In this document: in pieces, positions 30,270-41,749 of the stretch
How positions within the stretch are numbered: the stretch's first letter is position 1
How the letters are laid out: each line of letters begins with the position of its first letter
From: Nitrosomonas sp.
Lineage (GTDB): Bacteria; Pseudomonadota; Gammaproteobacteria; Burkholderiales; Nitrosomonadaceae
DNA length: 64,000 nt
Assembly (NCBI RefSeq): GCF_020852615.1
Contig: NZ_JADZAJ010000005.1
Coordinates: forward strand, 113,772 to 177,771
Reading direction: 5' to 3'
The notes under the pieces: model-generated
What the model was told of the DNA's origin: nothing
Seen by the model: only the letters and a program-made list of their open reading frames with translations
Databases searched by the model: none
Program-made: the position numbers and the translations under genes

Positions 30270-31565
30270 TCAGCTTTTCAATCCGCGATAGCCAATATCC
30301 CGGCGCATCTGGCAGCCATCGAAATGAATATTTTTTACAATGGCATACGCTTTGGATCGCGCCTGCTGAATAGTTTCACCCAGAGCTGCCACACTCAGCA
30401 CGCGCCCACCTGCAGTCAGGATTTGCTCTCGATTTTCACTGCTTGTAGTGGTGCCGGCATGAAAAATATGAAATTCATTAGCGTTACGCTGATCCGCCAT
30501 TGCGCTTTCCAGTCCATGAATAACATCATTTTTCCTGGGATTGTCCGGATAACCGTGAGCGGCCATGACAAGGCATAAAGCAGCGCGAGTATCCCACTCG
30601 GCATTGATTTGATCCAATGTGCCACTGGCAGCGTGATTGAGCAGCGTAAACAAATCTGTCTTCAGTCGCAGCAAAATGACTTGAGTTTCCGGGTCACCCA
30701 GACGGCAATTAAATTCCAGTACCCTGATATCTCCATGAGGAGAGATCATCAGCCCGGCGTAAAGAAATCCTGTGTAAGGCTGCGCCTGCTGTGCCATGCC
30801 ACGGATGGCAGGCATAATAATGGCTTGCATGATTTTGTCATGCAAATCCGGGGTAATAACGGGGGCAGGAGAATAGGCTCCCATACCGCCCGTGTTCGGC
30901 CCTTCATCATTATCCAGTAAACGTTTGTGATCCTGGCTGGTAGCCAGTGGTATGACATTTTCTCCATCTGATAACACAATAAAACTGGCTTCCTCGCCTG
31001 CCAGATATTCTTCAATCAGGATCTGCGACCCGGCTGCACCCAGTTTGTTGGCAACCAGCATGGTATCAATGGCGGAATGCGCTTCTTCCCGTGTTTGCGC
31101 GATGATGACGCCCTTACCGGCGGCCAGTCCATCCGCCTTGATCACAATCGGGACATCGTGCTGACCAATATAGCGATGGGCAGCTGCGGCATCACGGAAT
31201 GATTCGGACATTGCTGTCGGTATGCCGTGCTTTAACATGAACGCCTTGGCGAAACTTTTGGAGCCTTCCAGTTGCGCGGCATAGCGGACAGGTCCCACTA
31301 TCTTCAAACCGGCTGCCTGGAAGGCATCGACAATACCTTCAGTCAATGGTGCTTCCGGGCCGACGACAGTCAGATCAATTTTTTCCTGTTGCGCAAACGC
31401 TACCAGATCAGGGATAGCAGTCACCGGAACATTCTTTAATCTGGATTCCAGCGCGGTTCCCGCATTACCGGGAGCAACAAAAACAGTTTCAACCTGCGGG
31501 GATTGGGCCAGCTTCCAGGCAATAGCATGTTCTCTGGCGCCGCTGCCAATTACGAGTAGCTTCAT
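30270..31565 (-). CDS. purD: Phosphoribosylamine--glycine ligase
   Basis: MKLLVIGSGAREHAIAWKL, IKADGLAAGKGVIIA, EEASFIVLSDG. Confidence 0.97.
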   Translation of the reverse strand: MKLLVIGSGAREHAIAWKLAQSPQVETVFVAPGNAGTALESRLKNVPVTAIPDLVAFAQQEKIDLTVVGPEAPLTEGIVDAFQAAGLKIVGPVRYAAQLEGSKSFAKAFMLKHGIPTAMSESFRDAAAAHRYIGQHDVPIVIKADGLAAGKGVIIAQTREEAHSAIDTMLVANKLGAAGSQILIEEYLAGEEASFIVLSDGENVIPLATSQDHKRLLDNDEGPNTGGMGAYSPAPVITPDLHDKIMQAIIMPAIRGMAQQAQPYTGFLYAGLMISPHGDIRVLEFNCRLGDPETQVILLRLKTDLFTLLNHAASGTLDQINAEWDTRAALCLVMAAHGYPDNPRKNDVIHGLESAMADQRNANEFHIFHAGTTTSSENREQILTAGGRVLSVAALGETIQQARSKAYAIVKNIHFDGCQMRRDIGYRGLKS

Positions 31566-31604
31566 TATTGGTTCAAATGGAATTTAAAAATGCGCAGTCG
31601 CCAC

Positions 31605-33167
31605 TTAATGCCTGAAATGCCTGACACCGGTAAAAACCATGGCTACCCTCTGTTCATTGGCGGCAGCAATGACTTCTTCGTCGCGAATACTGCCACCGGG
31701 CTGGATCACAACGCTGGCACCAGCCTGCGCAAGCACATCCAGACCATCCCGGAACGGGAAGAATGCATCGGACGCGACAACTGAACCATGCAGATCAAGA
31801 TTGGCCTGACCTGCTTTGATCGAAGCGATACGTGCGCTGTCCACCCGGCTCATCTGACCGGCGCCGATCCCCAATGTCTGGCCATTAGCACAAAATACGA
31901 TCGTATTGGATTTGACGAATTTCGCTACCCGCCAGGCAAACAGGCAATCCTCGATTTGTGCGCTGGTGGGTTTGATTTGTGTTACTACCTGCAACTGATC
32001 GGCTGTGACGTTGAGATCATCCGGTGTTTGCACCAGTAATCCACCATCAACCCGCTTCAGATCATAGCGATTACCATGCGTACCGAGCGGAACGGTAAGC
32101 ACGCGGATATTGGCCTTGCTGGCCAGAAGCTGTCTGGCTTCTGCACTGAATTCCGGTGCAATGATGACTTCGACAAATTGCTGCAATATGGCTTTGGCCA
32201 GATCCGCTTCAACTGGGCGATTAAGCGCGATAATGCCGCCAAAAGCGGATACCGGATCAGTGGCAAATGCCTTCTGGTAAGCAGCCGGCAGATTTTCCGC
32301 AACTGCTACTCCACAGGGGTTGGCGTGTTTGACGATAACGCAGGCTGGCTGGTCAAAAGTTCTGACACAGGCCCAGGCTGCATCAGTATCGGCAATATTG
32401 TTATATGACAATTCCTTGCCCTGCAATTGCTGATAATCTGCCAGACTGCCGGCAACATCGGCAATATCACGATAAAACGCAGCCTGTTGATGCGGGTTTT
32501 CACCATAACGCAAGGATTGAGCCAGCGTGAAACTGAGATTGAGTTGATCCGGGAAAGGTTTGCGCCGTGAATCTGCTGATTCCAGTGCAGTCAGATAATT
32601 GCTGATGGCGCCATCATAGTGAGCAGTATGCGAAAAGGCTTTTTTGGCCAGCTGAAAACGATAATCCTGATCTACTGATCCGTTACTGGCGCGCATTTTT
32701 TCCAGCAATATCCCGTAATCCTGCGGATCGGTTACAACAGCCACTCGCTGGAAGTTTTTGGCAGCTGCCCGGATCATGGTTGGGCCACCGATATCAATAT
32801 TCTCAATCGCCTCTTCAAACGAACAATCGGGCCGGGCAATTGTTTGGCTAAATGGATAAAGGTTAACCACTACCAGATCAATTGTCGGAATTTGTGCCTG
32901 TTCCATCGTCTGCCGGTGCTCAGGTAAATCCATTCTGGCGAGAATACCCGCGTGTACTTTGGGATGCAGCGTCTTGACCCGGCCATCAAGCATTTCAGGG
33001 AATCCGGTATAGTCACTCACTTCAATAACAGGAATTCCGGATTTTTGAAGTAACTTTGCAGTGCCACCGGTTGAAAGAATCGTAATGTTGAACTGATGCA
33101 GGACTGTTGCCAGTTCAACCACACCCGTTTTGTCCGAAACACTGATTAATGCCTGTTTTATATTCAT
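31605..33167 (-). CDS. purH: Bifunctional AICAR formyltransferase/IMP cyclohydrolase
   Basis: [39 protein letters not shown]-terminal [14 protein letters not shown]. Confidence 0.97.
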   Translation of the reverse strand: MNIKQALISVSDKTGVVELATVLHQFNITILSTGGTAKLLQKSGIPVIEVSDYTGFPEMLDGRVKTLHPKVHAGILARMDLPEHRQTMEQAQIPTIDLVVVNLYPFSQTIARPDCSFEEAIENIDIGGPTMIRAAAKNFQRVAVVTDPQDYGILLEKMRASNGSVDQDYRFQLAKKAFSHTAHYDGAISNYLTALESADSRRKPFPDQLNLSFTLAQSLRYGENPHQQAAFYRDIADVAGSLADYQQLQGKELSYNNIADTDAAWACVRTFDQPACVIVKHANPCGVAVAENLPAAYQKAFATDPVSAFGGIIALNRPVEADLAKAILQQFVEVIIAPEFSAEARQLLASKANIRVLTVPLGTHGNRYDLKRVDGGLLVQTPDDLNVTADQLQVVTQIKPTSAQIEDCLFAWRVAKFVKSNTIVFCANGQTLGIGAGQMSRVDSARIASIKAGQANLDLHGSVVASDAFFPFRDGLDVLAQAGASVVIQPGGSIRDEEVIAAANEQRVAMVFTGVRHFRH

Positions 33168-33174
33168 TTAAAAA

Positions 33175-33417
33175 TTATCCGATCTGATGTTTGATTAACC
33201 GGTTGCGCAAGGTATTGCGATTGATACCAAGTAAATCAGCTGCTTTACTCTGATTGCCCTGAGCGTATTGCATGGCGATTTCAATAAGTGGTTTTTCCAC
33301 ACTGTGTATTACCATTTCATAAATGGGGCATGGTTTTTCACCATCCAAATCCTGAAAATAGGCTTCTACTGCCCTGCGAACGCAAAGTGCAATTTCATTT
33401 TCGTTGATTACAGTCAT
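33175..33417 (-). CDS. fis: Fis family nucleoid/regulatory protein
   Basis: 80 aa; C-terminal HTH GNQSKAADLLGINRNTLRNRLIKHQI; dusB-fis-purH order. Confidence 0.92.
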   Translation of the reverse strand: MTVINENEIALCVRRAVEAYFQDLDGEKPCPIYEMVIHSVEKPLIEIAMQYAQGNQSKAADLLGINRNTLRNRLIKHQIG

Positions 33418-34427
33418 GCCTCAATGGCCTCTTCATCAATATAGGTAAGGGTGTGACCCTGATCGGCGAGTTCAGAGAAGAATTGCTGCGTGGCCGACAG
33501 CTGTTCTTCAACGGTTGCGAGACGATTCATCGCATGGCGAAAAGCGGCAGAGCCGGCAAGTCCACGCGTATACCAGGAGATATGTTTGCGTGCTATCCGT
33601 ACGCCAGAATATTCGCCATAGAAAAGATACAGCTCTTGCAGGTGATCAATCAAAACACGCTGAATTTCAGCCACTTCAGGAGAAGGCAGGAAATTTCCTG
33701 TCGTCAGATAATGATGGATCTCCCGAAAAATCCAGGGTCTTCCCTGAGCAGCCCGCCCAATCATGACAGCATCAGCACCGGTATATTCAAGCACTTCCTT
33801 CGCTTTTTCCGGTGTATTGATGTCGCCATTGGCGATAATCGGGATATTGATCGCCGCCTTGACAGCGGCAATAGTGTCATATTCAGCCTGTCCCCGGTAA
33901 GCACAGGCACGTGTACGGCCATGAATGGCTAACGCCTGTATACCGCTGCTTTCCGCAATCCGTGCAACACTGACTGCATTTTTATGCTGCGTATCCCACC
34001 CGGTTCTGATTTTCAGTGTTACCGGAACATCTACGGCCTGCACTACCGCATCAAGAATCCTGCTGACCAGAATTTCATCTTTCAGCAAAGCTGACCCTGC
34101 CATCACATTACAGATCTTTTTGGCCGGGCAACCCATGTTGATATCAATGATTTCGGCACCCTGATCAGCATTGTGGCGTGCAGCCTGTGCCATCATGGCC
34201 GGATCTGCCCCTGCGATCTGTACCGAAACCGGCTTTACTTCTCCTTCATGGCTGGCACGGCGCCGGGTTTTTTCTGATCCATACAGCAGGGAATTACTGG
34301 AAACCATTTCCGATACAGCCATCGCAGCTCCCATCCGTTTGCATAGTTGCCGAAAGGGACGATCGGTCACTCCCGCCATGGGAGCTACGACCAGCTTATT
34401 TTTAAGCGAATAGGAACCAATTTGCAT
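33414..34427 (-). CDS. dusB: tRNA-dihydrouridine synthase B
   Basis: MQIGSYSLKNKLVVAPMAGVTDRPFRQLC, NMGCPAKKICNVMAGSALL, GADAVMIGRAAQGRPWIF. ORF track start 34499; ATG 34427 preferred. Confidence 0.94.
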   Translation of the reverse strand: MQIGSYSLKNKLVVAPMAGVTDRPFRQLCKRMGAAMAVSEMVSSNSLLYGSEKTRRRASHEGEVKPVSVQIAGADPAMMAQAARHNADQGAEIIDINMGCPAKKICNVMAGSALLKDEILVSRILDAVVQAVDVPVTLKIRTGWDTQHKNAVSVARIAESSGIQALAIHGRTRACAYRGQAEYDTIAAVKAAINIPIIANGDINTPEKAKEVLEYTGADAVMIGRAAQGRPWIFREIHHYLTTGNFLPSPEVAEIQRVLIDHLQELYLFYGEYSGVRIARKHISWYTRGLAGSAAFRHAMNRLATVEEQLSATQQFFSELADQGHTLTYIDEEAIEA

Positions 34428-34584
34428 GTGGCAGACAAAGCTCGTTATAAAAATATTAGGGGGGAAACCCGGCGGCTGCAAGGTAATGCCGGCCACCATA
34501 CAAATTCAGCGAACCTGATTGAAAAACCGTCTCAACTGCCAGAGGTGAGTAAATCCGGGCTGTACGTTCCGGGGGAATGCGGAA

Positions 34585-35775
34585 TTATCCAACAAACCAG
34601 CCTTTACTGCCAAATATCATCTGGCGCGCCACCCATTGCCGGGCTGGCGGCAGGATATCCAGCGCTGTCAGTCCCAAGCCATTGCAAGCCTGAACCAGTG
34701 ATATGTCTGCTGTGAACAGTTTTACCAGAGAATCCGTAAATAGCCGGCTCATATGTTTATCGCCCTGACGCCGCCTGCTGTAGGCCGCCAGCATCCTGGC
34801 AGAACCTGGTTCACCCGGTGTGTCTGACGGGATACGGGTAATTTCACTGGCAAGTTCCCATGCATCACGCAGCCCAAGATTGAAACCCTGACCGGCGACC
34901 GGATGAAGGGTCTGTGCAGCATTCCCGATCAGGACAGACCGATGGCCAATGATAGTCGATGCATGTTTAAGAATCAGCGGGAAGCTTGAACGCTGACCAA
35001 CACAGATAAAATCACCCACACGATTGCCGAATTGCTCGTGCAGATGCAGCAGAAACGACTTGTCATCCAGTTTCAATATTTTATTTGCGGTGGCAGCGGG
35101 CATCGTCCATACCAGCGCATATCCTTCACTTGCCGGCAGTAATGCCAGGGGCCCATTCAGCGTAAAACGTTCAAATGCCGTTTCCGGCAAGGCTGATTCA
35201 ACCTTGACATTAGCCACAATGGCCATCTGCCGATAGTCATGGGCATAATATCGAACCCCATCAATCTGCTCCGCAAGTTTTCCACCATCTGCCAGCACCA
35301 GCAATTTGGCACATACCTGTTTGGTTACTCCTGCCTGCTGGTACGTTACCTGCGCCAATGGCAAATCAGTTCGAACGGCAGTTACCAGCGCATTGATCCG
35401 ATAAACGGCACTGCTGCTCCGCACCGCTTGTCCCATGGAATGATAGAGATTATGGTAGTTAACTACATACCCCAACTCCGGGACATCGGCATCTTCCGGC
35501 GTAATAACGGTATGGCCGAAATAGCCCCGGTTAGAAATATGAATTGTGGTAATGGGTGTGGGCTGTATCAGGTTTTTCCAGATACCCAGCCGTTGCAGAA
35601 TTAACCGGCTGCCGTATGAAAGCGCCAGTGGACGCGGATCATCCACTTTTTCAGGCAATTCACGTGCCTCCAGCAGCAGAACTGAAAATTCATACTCGCG
35701 CAAAGCCAGTGCCAGCGCCATTCCAACCGGGCCACCACCTGCAATGACAATATCAAATTGCTCAACTACCATCAT
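34585..35775 (-). CDS. UbiH/VisC-family FAD-dependent ubiquinone biosynthesis monooxygenase
   Basis: IVIAGGGPVGMALALAL, RSVLIGNAAQTLHPVAGQGFNLGLRDAWELA. Confidence 0.88.
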   Translation of the reverse strand: MMVVEQFDIVIAGGGPVGMALALALREYEFSVLLLEARELPEKVDDPRPLALSYGSRLILQRLGIWKNLIQPTPITTIHISNRGYFGHTVITPEDADVPELGYVVNYHNLYHSMGQAVRSSSAVYRINALVTAVRTDLPLAQVTYQQAGVTKQVCAKLLVLADGGKLAEQIDGVRYYAHDYRQMAIVANVKVESALPETAFERFTLNGPLALLPASEGYALVWTMPAATANKILKLDDKSFLLHLHEQFGNRVGDFICVGQRSSFPLILKHASTIIGHRSVLIGNAAQTLHPVAGQGFNLGLRDAWELASEITRIPSDTPGEPGSARMLAAYSRRRQGDKHMSRLFTDSLVKLFTADISLVQACNGLGLTALDILPPARQWVARQMIFGSKGWFVG

Positions 35776-35839
35776 TACTTAAACAAGCTGATTGACCAGA
35801 CATGCTGACTTTATCCCCTGCTTCCCAATCTATGATTTT

Positions 35840-37138
35840 TTACCGGCAGCGCGACTCAGCTGACCCGGCATGGGCATCCAGCCCTTCTCCTTTTGCCAGA
35901 ATAGAGGCTATTTCACCCAGTCTGGATGCTCCGGTCGCTGAAACCTGGATCAGGCTGGTTCGTTTCTGAAAATCATATACCCCCAGTGGTGAGGAAAAAC
36001 GTGCTGTGCCGGAAGTGGGAAGAACGTGGTTAGGTCCGGCACAATAATCTCCCAGCGCTTCACAGGTATATCGCCCAAGAAAAATTGCACCGGCATGCCG
36101 GATGCTGTCCACCCATTGCTCTGGCTGATCAACGGACAGTTCCAGATGCTCAGGCGCAATCCGGCTGGCAATTTCACAGGCTTCTCTCAGATTGCGTACA
36201 TGAATCAAGGCACCGCGATTTTCCAGTGAAGCACGAATAATGGCCCGGCGTGGCAGTGTATCAATCAGGCGGGAGATGCTGTCTGCCACTGCGGCAAGAA
36301 ATGATTGATCCGGGCTCAGTAAAATTGATTGTGCCTGTTCATCATGTTCGGCCTGTGAAAACAGATCCATGGCAATCCAGTCCGGATTGGTTTTTCCATC
36401 ACAGATCACCAGAATTTCTGATGGCCCTGCCAGCATATCAATACCGACTGTGCCAAAGACATGCCGTTTTGCTGCTGCCACATAGGCATTACCTGGCCCG
36501 ACAATTTTATCCACCCTGGGAATGGTTGCCGTACCATAAGCCAGAGCGGCAACGGCCTGTGCCCCTCCAATGGCGAAAACACGATCCACTTCACAGATTG
36601 CAGCGGCGGCCAGTACCAGCGGGTTTTTCTCGCCTTTGGGCATTGGCGTTACCATGATTAACTCCCCGACACCAGCCACGCGAGCAGGAATCGCATTCAT
36701 CAGTACGGAAGAAGGATAAGCCGCCTTGCCTCCGGGAACATAAAGTCCCACCCTATCCAAAGCGGTAATCTTCTGTCCCAGCCGCGTACCGTCCGGTTCA
36801 ACATAATCCCATGATTGGGATAACTGTTTTTCATGGTAGACCCGTATACGAAAAGCAGCCTGTTCCAGCGCGTCGCGCTGTGCTCTGCCCAGAGCCGACA
36901 GCGCAGATTTTAATTGATCCCGTGACAGCTCAATTTCTTCAACCCGGGTAATTCCCGGGTTATCAAAGCGGCGTGTAAATTCAAGCAGTGCATCATCCCC
37001 ATGAGTTCTGATCTGACGCAGAATTTGGGTTACAGTTCGCTCGATCTCACTATCGACAGAAACTTCAAAACTCAACAATTTGTCAAGCTCTGCCTGAAAA
37101 TTCACATCGGCTGATGACAGCTGCCTTATTTGAATCAT
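35840..37138 (-). CDS. hisD: Histidinol dehydrogenase
   Basis: [81 protein letters not shown]. Confidence 0.97.
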   Translation of the reverse strand: MIQIRQLSSADVNFQAELDKLLSFEVSVDSEIERTVTQILRQIRTHGDDALLEFTRRFDNPGITRVEEIELSRDQLKSALSALGRAQRDALEQAAFRIRVYHEKQLSQSWDYVEPDGTRLGQKITALDRVGLYVPGGKAAYPSSVLMNAIPARVAGVGELIMVTPMPKGEKNPLVLAAAAICEVDRVFAIGGAQAVAALAYGTATIPRVDKIVGPGNAYVAAAKRHVFGTVGIDMLAGPSEILVICDGKTNPDWIAMDLFSQAEHDEQAQSILLSPDQSFLAAVADSISRLIDTLPRRAIIRASLENRGALIHVRNLREACEIASRIAPEHLELSVDQPEQWVDSIRHAGAIFLGRYTCEALGDYCAGPNHVLPTSGTARFSSPLGVYDFQKRTSLIQVSATGASRLGEIASILAKGEGLDAHAGSAESRCR

Positions 37139-37159
37139 GGTAATTTTGGAATCGCTGGA

Positions 37160-37813
37160 TTACGGGTTTTCTGGAATCGCCGCACTGAAGGCTTCCAGTA
37201 ATGGCTGTATCGTGGTGTTTTTCAGCTTCAGTGCTGCCTGATTAGCAATCAGGCGGGCTGAAATCGGCATAATCTCTTCGACTGCATGTAAATGATTGGC
37301 TTTGAGTGTACTGCCGGTTGAGACCAGATCGACAATGGCATCCGCCAAATCAACCAGTGGCGCAAGCTCCATCGAACCGTACAGCTTGATCAGATCGACA
37401 TGCATCCCTTTTGCAGCAAAATGACTGCGTGCAGTTTTTACGTATTTGGTAGCCACACGCAAGCGGGCGCCGCGAAATACTGCCGAGGCATAATCATAAT
37501 CATCCCGTACTGCAACCATCATGCGGCATCGGGCAATTTTCAGATCAAGCGGCTGATACAGCCCAATGCCGTCATGTTCCAGCAGCACATCTTTCCCGGC
37601 CACACCCAGATCTGCCGCTCCGTATTGCACATAGGTCGGTACATCTGTGGCACGCACCATAACAAGTCTGACATCCGGTCGGTTGGTCCCAATAATCAGT
37701 TTACGCGAGGAACCGGGATCATCGCTCGGAATGATCCCGGCCGCCTGCAGAAACGGGATGGTGTCTTCAAAGATCCGCCCTTTGGAAAGGGCAATGGTAA
37801 TGTCGGACATCAA
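37160..37813 (-). CDS. hisG: ATP phosphoribosyltransferase (short form)
   Basis: [60 protein letters not shown]. Confidence 0.96.
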   Translation of the reverse strand: MMSDITIALSKGRIFEDTIPFLQAAGIIPSDDPGSSRKLIIGTNRPDVRLVMVRATDVPTYVQYGAADLGVAGKDVLLEHDGIGLYQPLDLKIARCRMMVAVRDDYDYASAVFRGARLRVATKYVKTARSHFAAKGMHVDLIKLYGSMELAPLVDLADAIVDLVSTGSTLKANHLHAVEEIMPISARLIANQAALKLKNTTIQPLLEAFSAAIPENP

Positions 37814-37819
37814 CAGTCG

Positions 37820-38458
37820 TTATCCAAGATTTGCCGCAGCAAATTCCCAGTTAATCAGTTTGTCGATTACCGTGTTGACATAATCAGGACGGCGATTCTG
37901 AAAATCCAGATAGTAGGCATGTTCCCATACGTCAATCGTCAGCAGCGGACGAATGCCACGCGTCAGAGGCGTATCTGCGTTACCCGTTTTAATGATGGTT
38001 AATTTGGACCCCTCCTGGGCAAGCCAGGCCCAGCCACTACCAAATTGTGTGACAGCCGCATTGGCAAACTCCTGTTTGAAAACCGCCACACTGCCAAAGG
38101 CTTCTTCAATTTTCTGTTTCAGTGCGGCAGGTGGCTCCCCTCCTCCTTTGGGGCTGAGGCTGTGCCAGTAAAACATGTGATTCCAGATTTGTGCTGCATT
38201 ATTAAAAATACCTGCTTTATCCGCCTGGCCGGCTGTAGCTGTGATGATCTGCTCCAGTGACTGCCCGGCAAACGCCGTTCCTGCAACGAGCTTGTTCAGG
38301 TTATCAACATAGGCCTTGTGATGTTTGCCATAGTGAAAGCTCAGTGTGTGCGCGGAAATAACCGGCTCTAATGCATTATCGGCATAAGGAAGTGGTGCCA
38401 GCACGTAGGCATCTCCTGATTGCGCAGCTTTCGAAAAATTATCCAAATTAGTACTCAT
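37820..38458 (-). CDS. sodB: Superoxide dismutase (Fe/Mn family)
   Basis: [53 protein letters not shown]. Possible longer start at 38503. Confidence 0.94.
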   Translation of the reverse strand: MSTNLDNFSKAAQSGDAYVLAPLPYADNALEPVISAHTLSFHYGKHHKAYVDNLNKLVAGTAFAGQSLEQIITATAGQADKAGIFNNAAQIWNHMFYWHSLSPKGGGEPPAALKQKIEEAFGSVAVFKQEFANAAVTQFGSGWAWLAQEGSKLTIIKTGNADTPLTRGIRPLLTIDVWEHAYYLDFQNRRPDYVNTVIDKLINWEFAAANLG

Positions 38459-38530
38459 TTTCTCTCCTTTATTTCTGAAAATGGATTTTAATATTGAAAA
38501 CATAAGGTTGGACGATATAAATGGGAAAAA

Positions 38531-38965
38531 TTATTGACTGTTGTTTGTCACTTCAGTTGCGAAGGTTACCTGATTGTATCCGGCCAATCTCGCAGCTTCC
38601 ATTACTGTGATTACCGATTGATGCGTTGCCTTTGCGTCAGCACTGATAATGATGATCGGATTTTCCTGGTTTCTGGCCGCCCCCTGTAAAGCATCACGCA
38701 GACCTTCAATACTGGAAAACTTAATCGGAACAAGGTTAACCGTATAATTCCCTGTTGCACTGACTGACACATCTATCACCTTTGAGGTATCCGGGGCCTG
38801 GTCGGCTTCAGTGGCGGCAGCCTGGGGTAATGTTATTTCCAGCTCTGAGAATTTTGAATACGTTGTGGTAATAACCAGAAAAATGAGAATTACCAGCAAC
38901 ACATCAATCATTGGTATGAGGTTGATCTCCGGCTCTTCTTTTTTTTGTCCTCGTTGAAAGTTCAT
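38531..38965 (-). CDS. ExbD/TolR family biopolymer transport protein
   Basis: EPEINLIPMIDVLLVILIFLVITTTY, ISADAKATHQSVITVMEAARLAGYNQVTFATE. Confidence 0.9.
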   Translation of the reverse strand: MNFQRGQKKEEPEINLIPMIDVLLVILIFLVITTTYSKFSELEITLPQAAATEADQAPDTSKVIDVSVSATGNYTVNLVPIKFSSIEGLRDALQGAARNQENPIIIISADAKATHQSVITVMEAARLAGYNQVTFATEVTNNSQ

Positions 38966-39150
38966 TGATATCTTTCCGGATAATAGATCAATAAAAAACA
39001 GCCGGTTGTCATCTTTCTGCTGGAATTACGGTAGCGGATATAAACGTTACGCTCCCGAAACTTGCGGGTTAACAGACTTATTCTAGTTTATTATTACCAC
39101 TTTCACCATGCCCAGGCATATTTTGAACTGTTCCTGTTTTCTGTAGAAGG

Positions 39151-39648
39151 TTGCATGTGGATCATCCAGTAGTCAGTATTGTAATGGGCAGCAGCAGTGA
39201 TTGGCCGGTCATGCAGCATGCTGCAGATACCCTGAAAAACTTTAATATCCCACACGAAGCCCTGATAATTTCGGCACATCGCACACCTGACAGGATGTTT
39301 GAATACGCTGAAACTGCCCGTAATCGTGGAATCAGATGCATTATTGCCGGAGCAGGAGGAGCAGCCCACCTCCCTGGCATGATTGCCGCCAAAACCACTC
39401 TTCCTGTTTTGGGGGTTCCAGTTACATCAAAACATCTGCAAGGGGTAGATTCACTTTTATCCATCGTGCAGATGCCAAAAGGGGTGCCTGTTGCCACTTT
39501 TGCCATCGGAGAAGCAGGTGCTGCCAATGCCGCGCTGTTTGCCGCCGCCATTCTGTCTGGTGAAGATATTTTACTTGCTGAAAAACTTGATCAATTTCGT
39601 AAAGATCAGGCAGCGTCTGTCGCCGCAATGGCCCTCCCGGAATTATGA
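39151..39648 (+). CDS. purE: 5-(carboxyamino)imidazole ribonucleotide mutase
   Basis: [44 protein letters not shown]. Start near 39151-39154. Confidence 0.96.
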   Translation: MHVDHPVVSIVMGSSSDWPVMQHAADTLKNFNIPHEALIISAHRTPDRMFEYAETARNRGIRCIIAGAGGAAHLPGMIAAKTTLPVLGVPVTSKHLQGVDSLLSIVQMPKGVPVATFAIGEAGAANAALFAAAILSGEDILLAEKLDQFRKDQAASVAAMALPEL

Positions 39649-40775
39649 TGTATATAAAACCAGGCGCTATGCTGGGTCTGCTGGGTGGCGGACAGCTGGG
39701 AAGAATGTTTGTCATGGCGGCACAGCAAATGGGGTACCGGGTGACCGTACTTGATCCGGCAACCGAGAGCCCGGCCGGAAGTGTTGCAGAACGCCATTTA
39801 CAGGCAGATTATCTGGATGAACAGGCGCTTGACGAATTAAAATCAACATGTGCTGCGGTAACTATCGAATTTGAAAATGTACCTGCCCGGGCGTTACGTT
39901 ATCTGGCGGAGCATTGTATTGTCAGCCCCGGTGCTGAGAGTGTTTCAATTGCACAGAATCGGATCCTCGAAAAACAGTTCCTTGCTGAAAATAATTTTCC
40001 GATTGGACCATTTACTGTTATCCGCGATGAGCAGGATATTTCCAGGATAGACACATCGCTGATTCCGGGCATACTTAAAGCCAGTCAGTTTGGTTATGAT
40101 GGCAAAGGACAAATATCAGTTGACGATGCAGGGAGCCTGCCCGAAGCATTCTCAAAACTTGGAAATAAACCCTGCGTGCTGGAAAAACGGTTACCTCTTG
40201 ATCGTGAAATCTCCGTTATCCTGGCACGTGACAATCTTAATCAGATTGCTCTATTCCCTGTTCCTGAAAACCGTCATGAACAGGGTATTCTGGATATGAG
40301 CATTGTTCCGGCTGCGTTACCGGATGAAATTATTGGGAAAGCACGCACCATTGCTCAACAAATTGCCATACGGCTGAATTATATTGGTGTGCTGTGCGTA
40401 GAGTTTTTTGTGCTGGCTGATGGCAAGGTTCTTGTAAACGAAATTGCCCCCCGGCCGCACAACAGTGGGCACTATTCACTAAATGCCTGTATTACTTCTC
40501 AATTTGAACAACAGGTTCGTGTTTTATGTGGATTGCCTCATGGCAGTACTCAGCTGATACAAGCTGCTGTCATGACAAATATACTCGGAGATCTGTGGAA
40601 AAATGGTGATCCCGACTGGAGTCTGATATTAGGCAATCCCCAGGCCAAATTACATTTATACGGAAAGCACGAAGCAAAACCGGGAAGAAAAATGGGACAT
40701 TTCACTGTACTGGCAGATACAGTTGAGCAGGCCATGCAGCAATCCACACAAATCAGATCAGCTTTGCGGCGCTGA
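39645..40775 (+). CDS. purK: 5-(carboxyamino)imidazole ribonucleotide synthase
   Basis: [46 protein letters not shown]; overlaps purE stop. Confidence 0.96.
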   Translation: MMYIKPGAMLGLLGGGQLGRMFVMAAQQMGYRVTVLDPATESPAGSVAERHLQADYLDEQALDELKSTCAAVTIEFENVPARALRYLAEHCIVSPGAESVSIAQNRILEKQFLAENNFPIGPFTVIRDEQDISRIDTSLIPGILKASQFGYDGKGQISVDDAGSLPEAFSKLGNKPCVLEKRLPLDREISVILARDNLNQIALFPVPENRHEQGILDMSIVPAALPDEIIGKARTIAQQIAIRLNYIGVLCVEFFVLADGKVLVNEIAPRPHNSGHYSLNACITSQFEQQVRVLCGLPHGSTQLIQAAVMTNILGDLWKNGDPDWSLILGNPQAKLHLYGKHEAKPGRKMGHFTVLADTVEQAMQQSTQIRSALRR

Positions 40776-40803
40776 TACGGGATATTTATAAACGAATAAC
40801 ATC

Positions 40804-41694
40804 ATGTCAAACACAACAGCACTGTTTGAGACCAGCATCACCAGCCTGCCCTTATTACACCGGGGTAAAGTGCGCGATCTCTATGAAGTGGATGAAAATA
40901 ATTTACTGATTGTACAAACTGACCGTATTTCAGCATTTGATGTGGTGTTACCGACCACGATCCCGGAAAAAGGGAAAATTCTGACAAAAATCTCCCGCTT
41001 CTGGTTTGATAAGCTTGCCCATATTATTCCGAATCATCTCACCGGAATCGCCCCCGAAACCGTTGTTCACCCCCGTGAGCGCGATCAGGTTGCAGACCGT
41101 TCTTTTGTGGTCAGAAAACTGAAGCCTTTACCTGTTGAAGCCATTGTTCGCGGTTATCTCTCTGGTTCAGGATGGAAAGATTATCAACGCACCGGTACCA
41201 TTTGTGGCATCACCCTCCCGAAAGGGTTGCGGGAGGCCGATAAAATTCCAGGTGGTGCAATTTTTACCCCATCGACCAAGGCGGAAGCAGGGTCGCATGA
41301 TGAGAACATCTCCTGCGCTGCCTGCGAACAAATTCTGGGAGCACCATTAGCTTCAGCTGTCAGCAAATATGCTGTGGCACTTTATACAGCCGCTGCTGAT
41401 TATGCGCTGACACGGAATATTATTATCGCGGATACCAAATTTGAATTTGGCCTGGATAAAGCCAGTCAGATTTATTTGATTGATGAGGCTTTAACACCGG
41501 ATTCTTCACGCTTCTGGCCCGCAGAAAGTTATGAGCCGGGGAAAACACCGCCCAGCTATGACAAACAATTTATTCGTGACTGGCTGGAACAGACTGGCTG
41601 GAATAAGATTCCACCCGCACCTTCTATCCCGGATGACGTTCTTGCCAAAACGATAGAAAAATACCGGCAGGCTTACCAGGTACTAACAAGGTAG
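40804..41694 (+). CDS. purC: Phosphoribosylaminoimidazole-succinocarboxamide synthase
   Basis: HRGKVRDLYEVDENNLLIVQTDRISAFDVVLP, IADTKFEFGLD, DEALTPDSSRFWP. Confidence 0.96.
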   Translation: MSNTTALFETSITSLPLLHRGKVRDLYEVDENNLLIVQTDRISAFDVVLPTTIPEKGKILTKISRFWFDKLAHIIPNHLTGIAPETVVHPRERDQVADRSFVVRKLKPLPVEAIVRGYLSGSGWKDYQRTGTICGITLPKGLREADKIPGGAIFTPSTKAEAGSHDENISCAACEQILGAPLASAVSKYAVALYTAAADYALTRNIIIADTKFEFGLDKASQIYLIDEALTPDSSRFWPAESYEPGKTPPSYDKQFIRDWLEQTGWNKIPPAPSIPDDVLAKTIEKYRQAYQVLTR

Positions 41695-41749
41695 CTGAAG
41701 GCGGCTTTCTGTTACAAAACGAATCAGAATCATTCAGGCCACTACCCCG

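Noticed and set aside
39162-39551. 129-aa minus-strand ORF opposite purE
   Set aside because: Shadow ORF within conserved purE.
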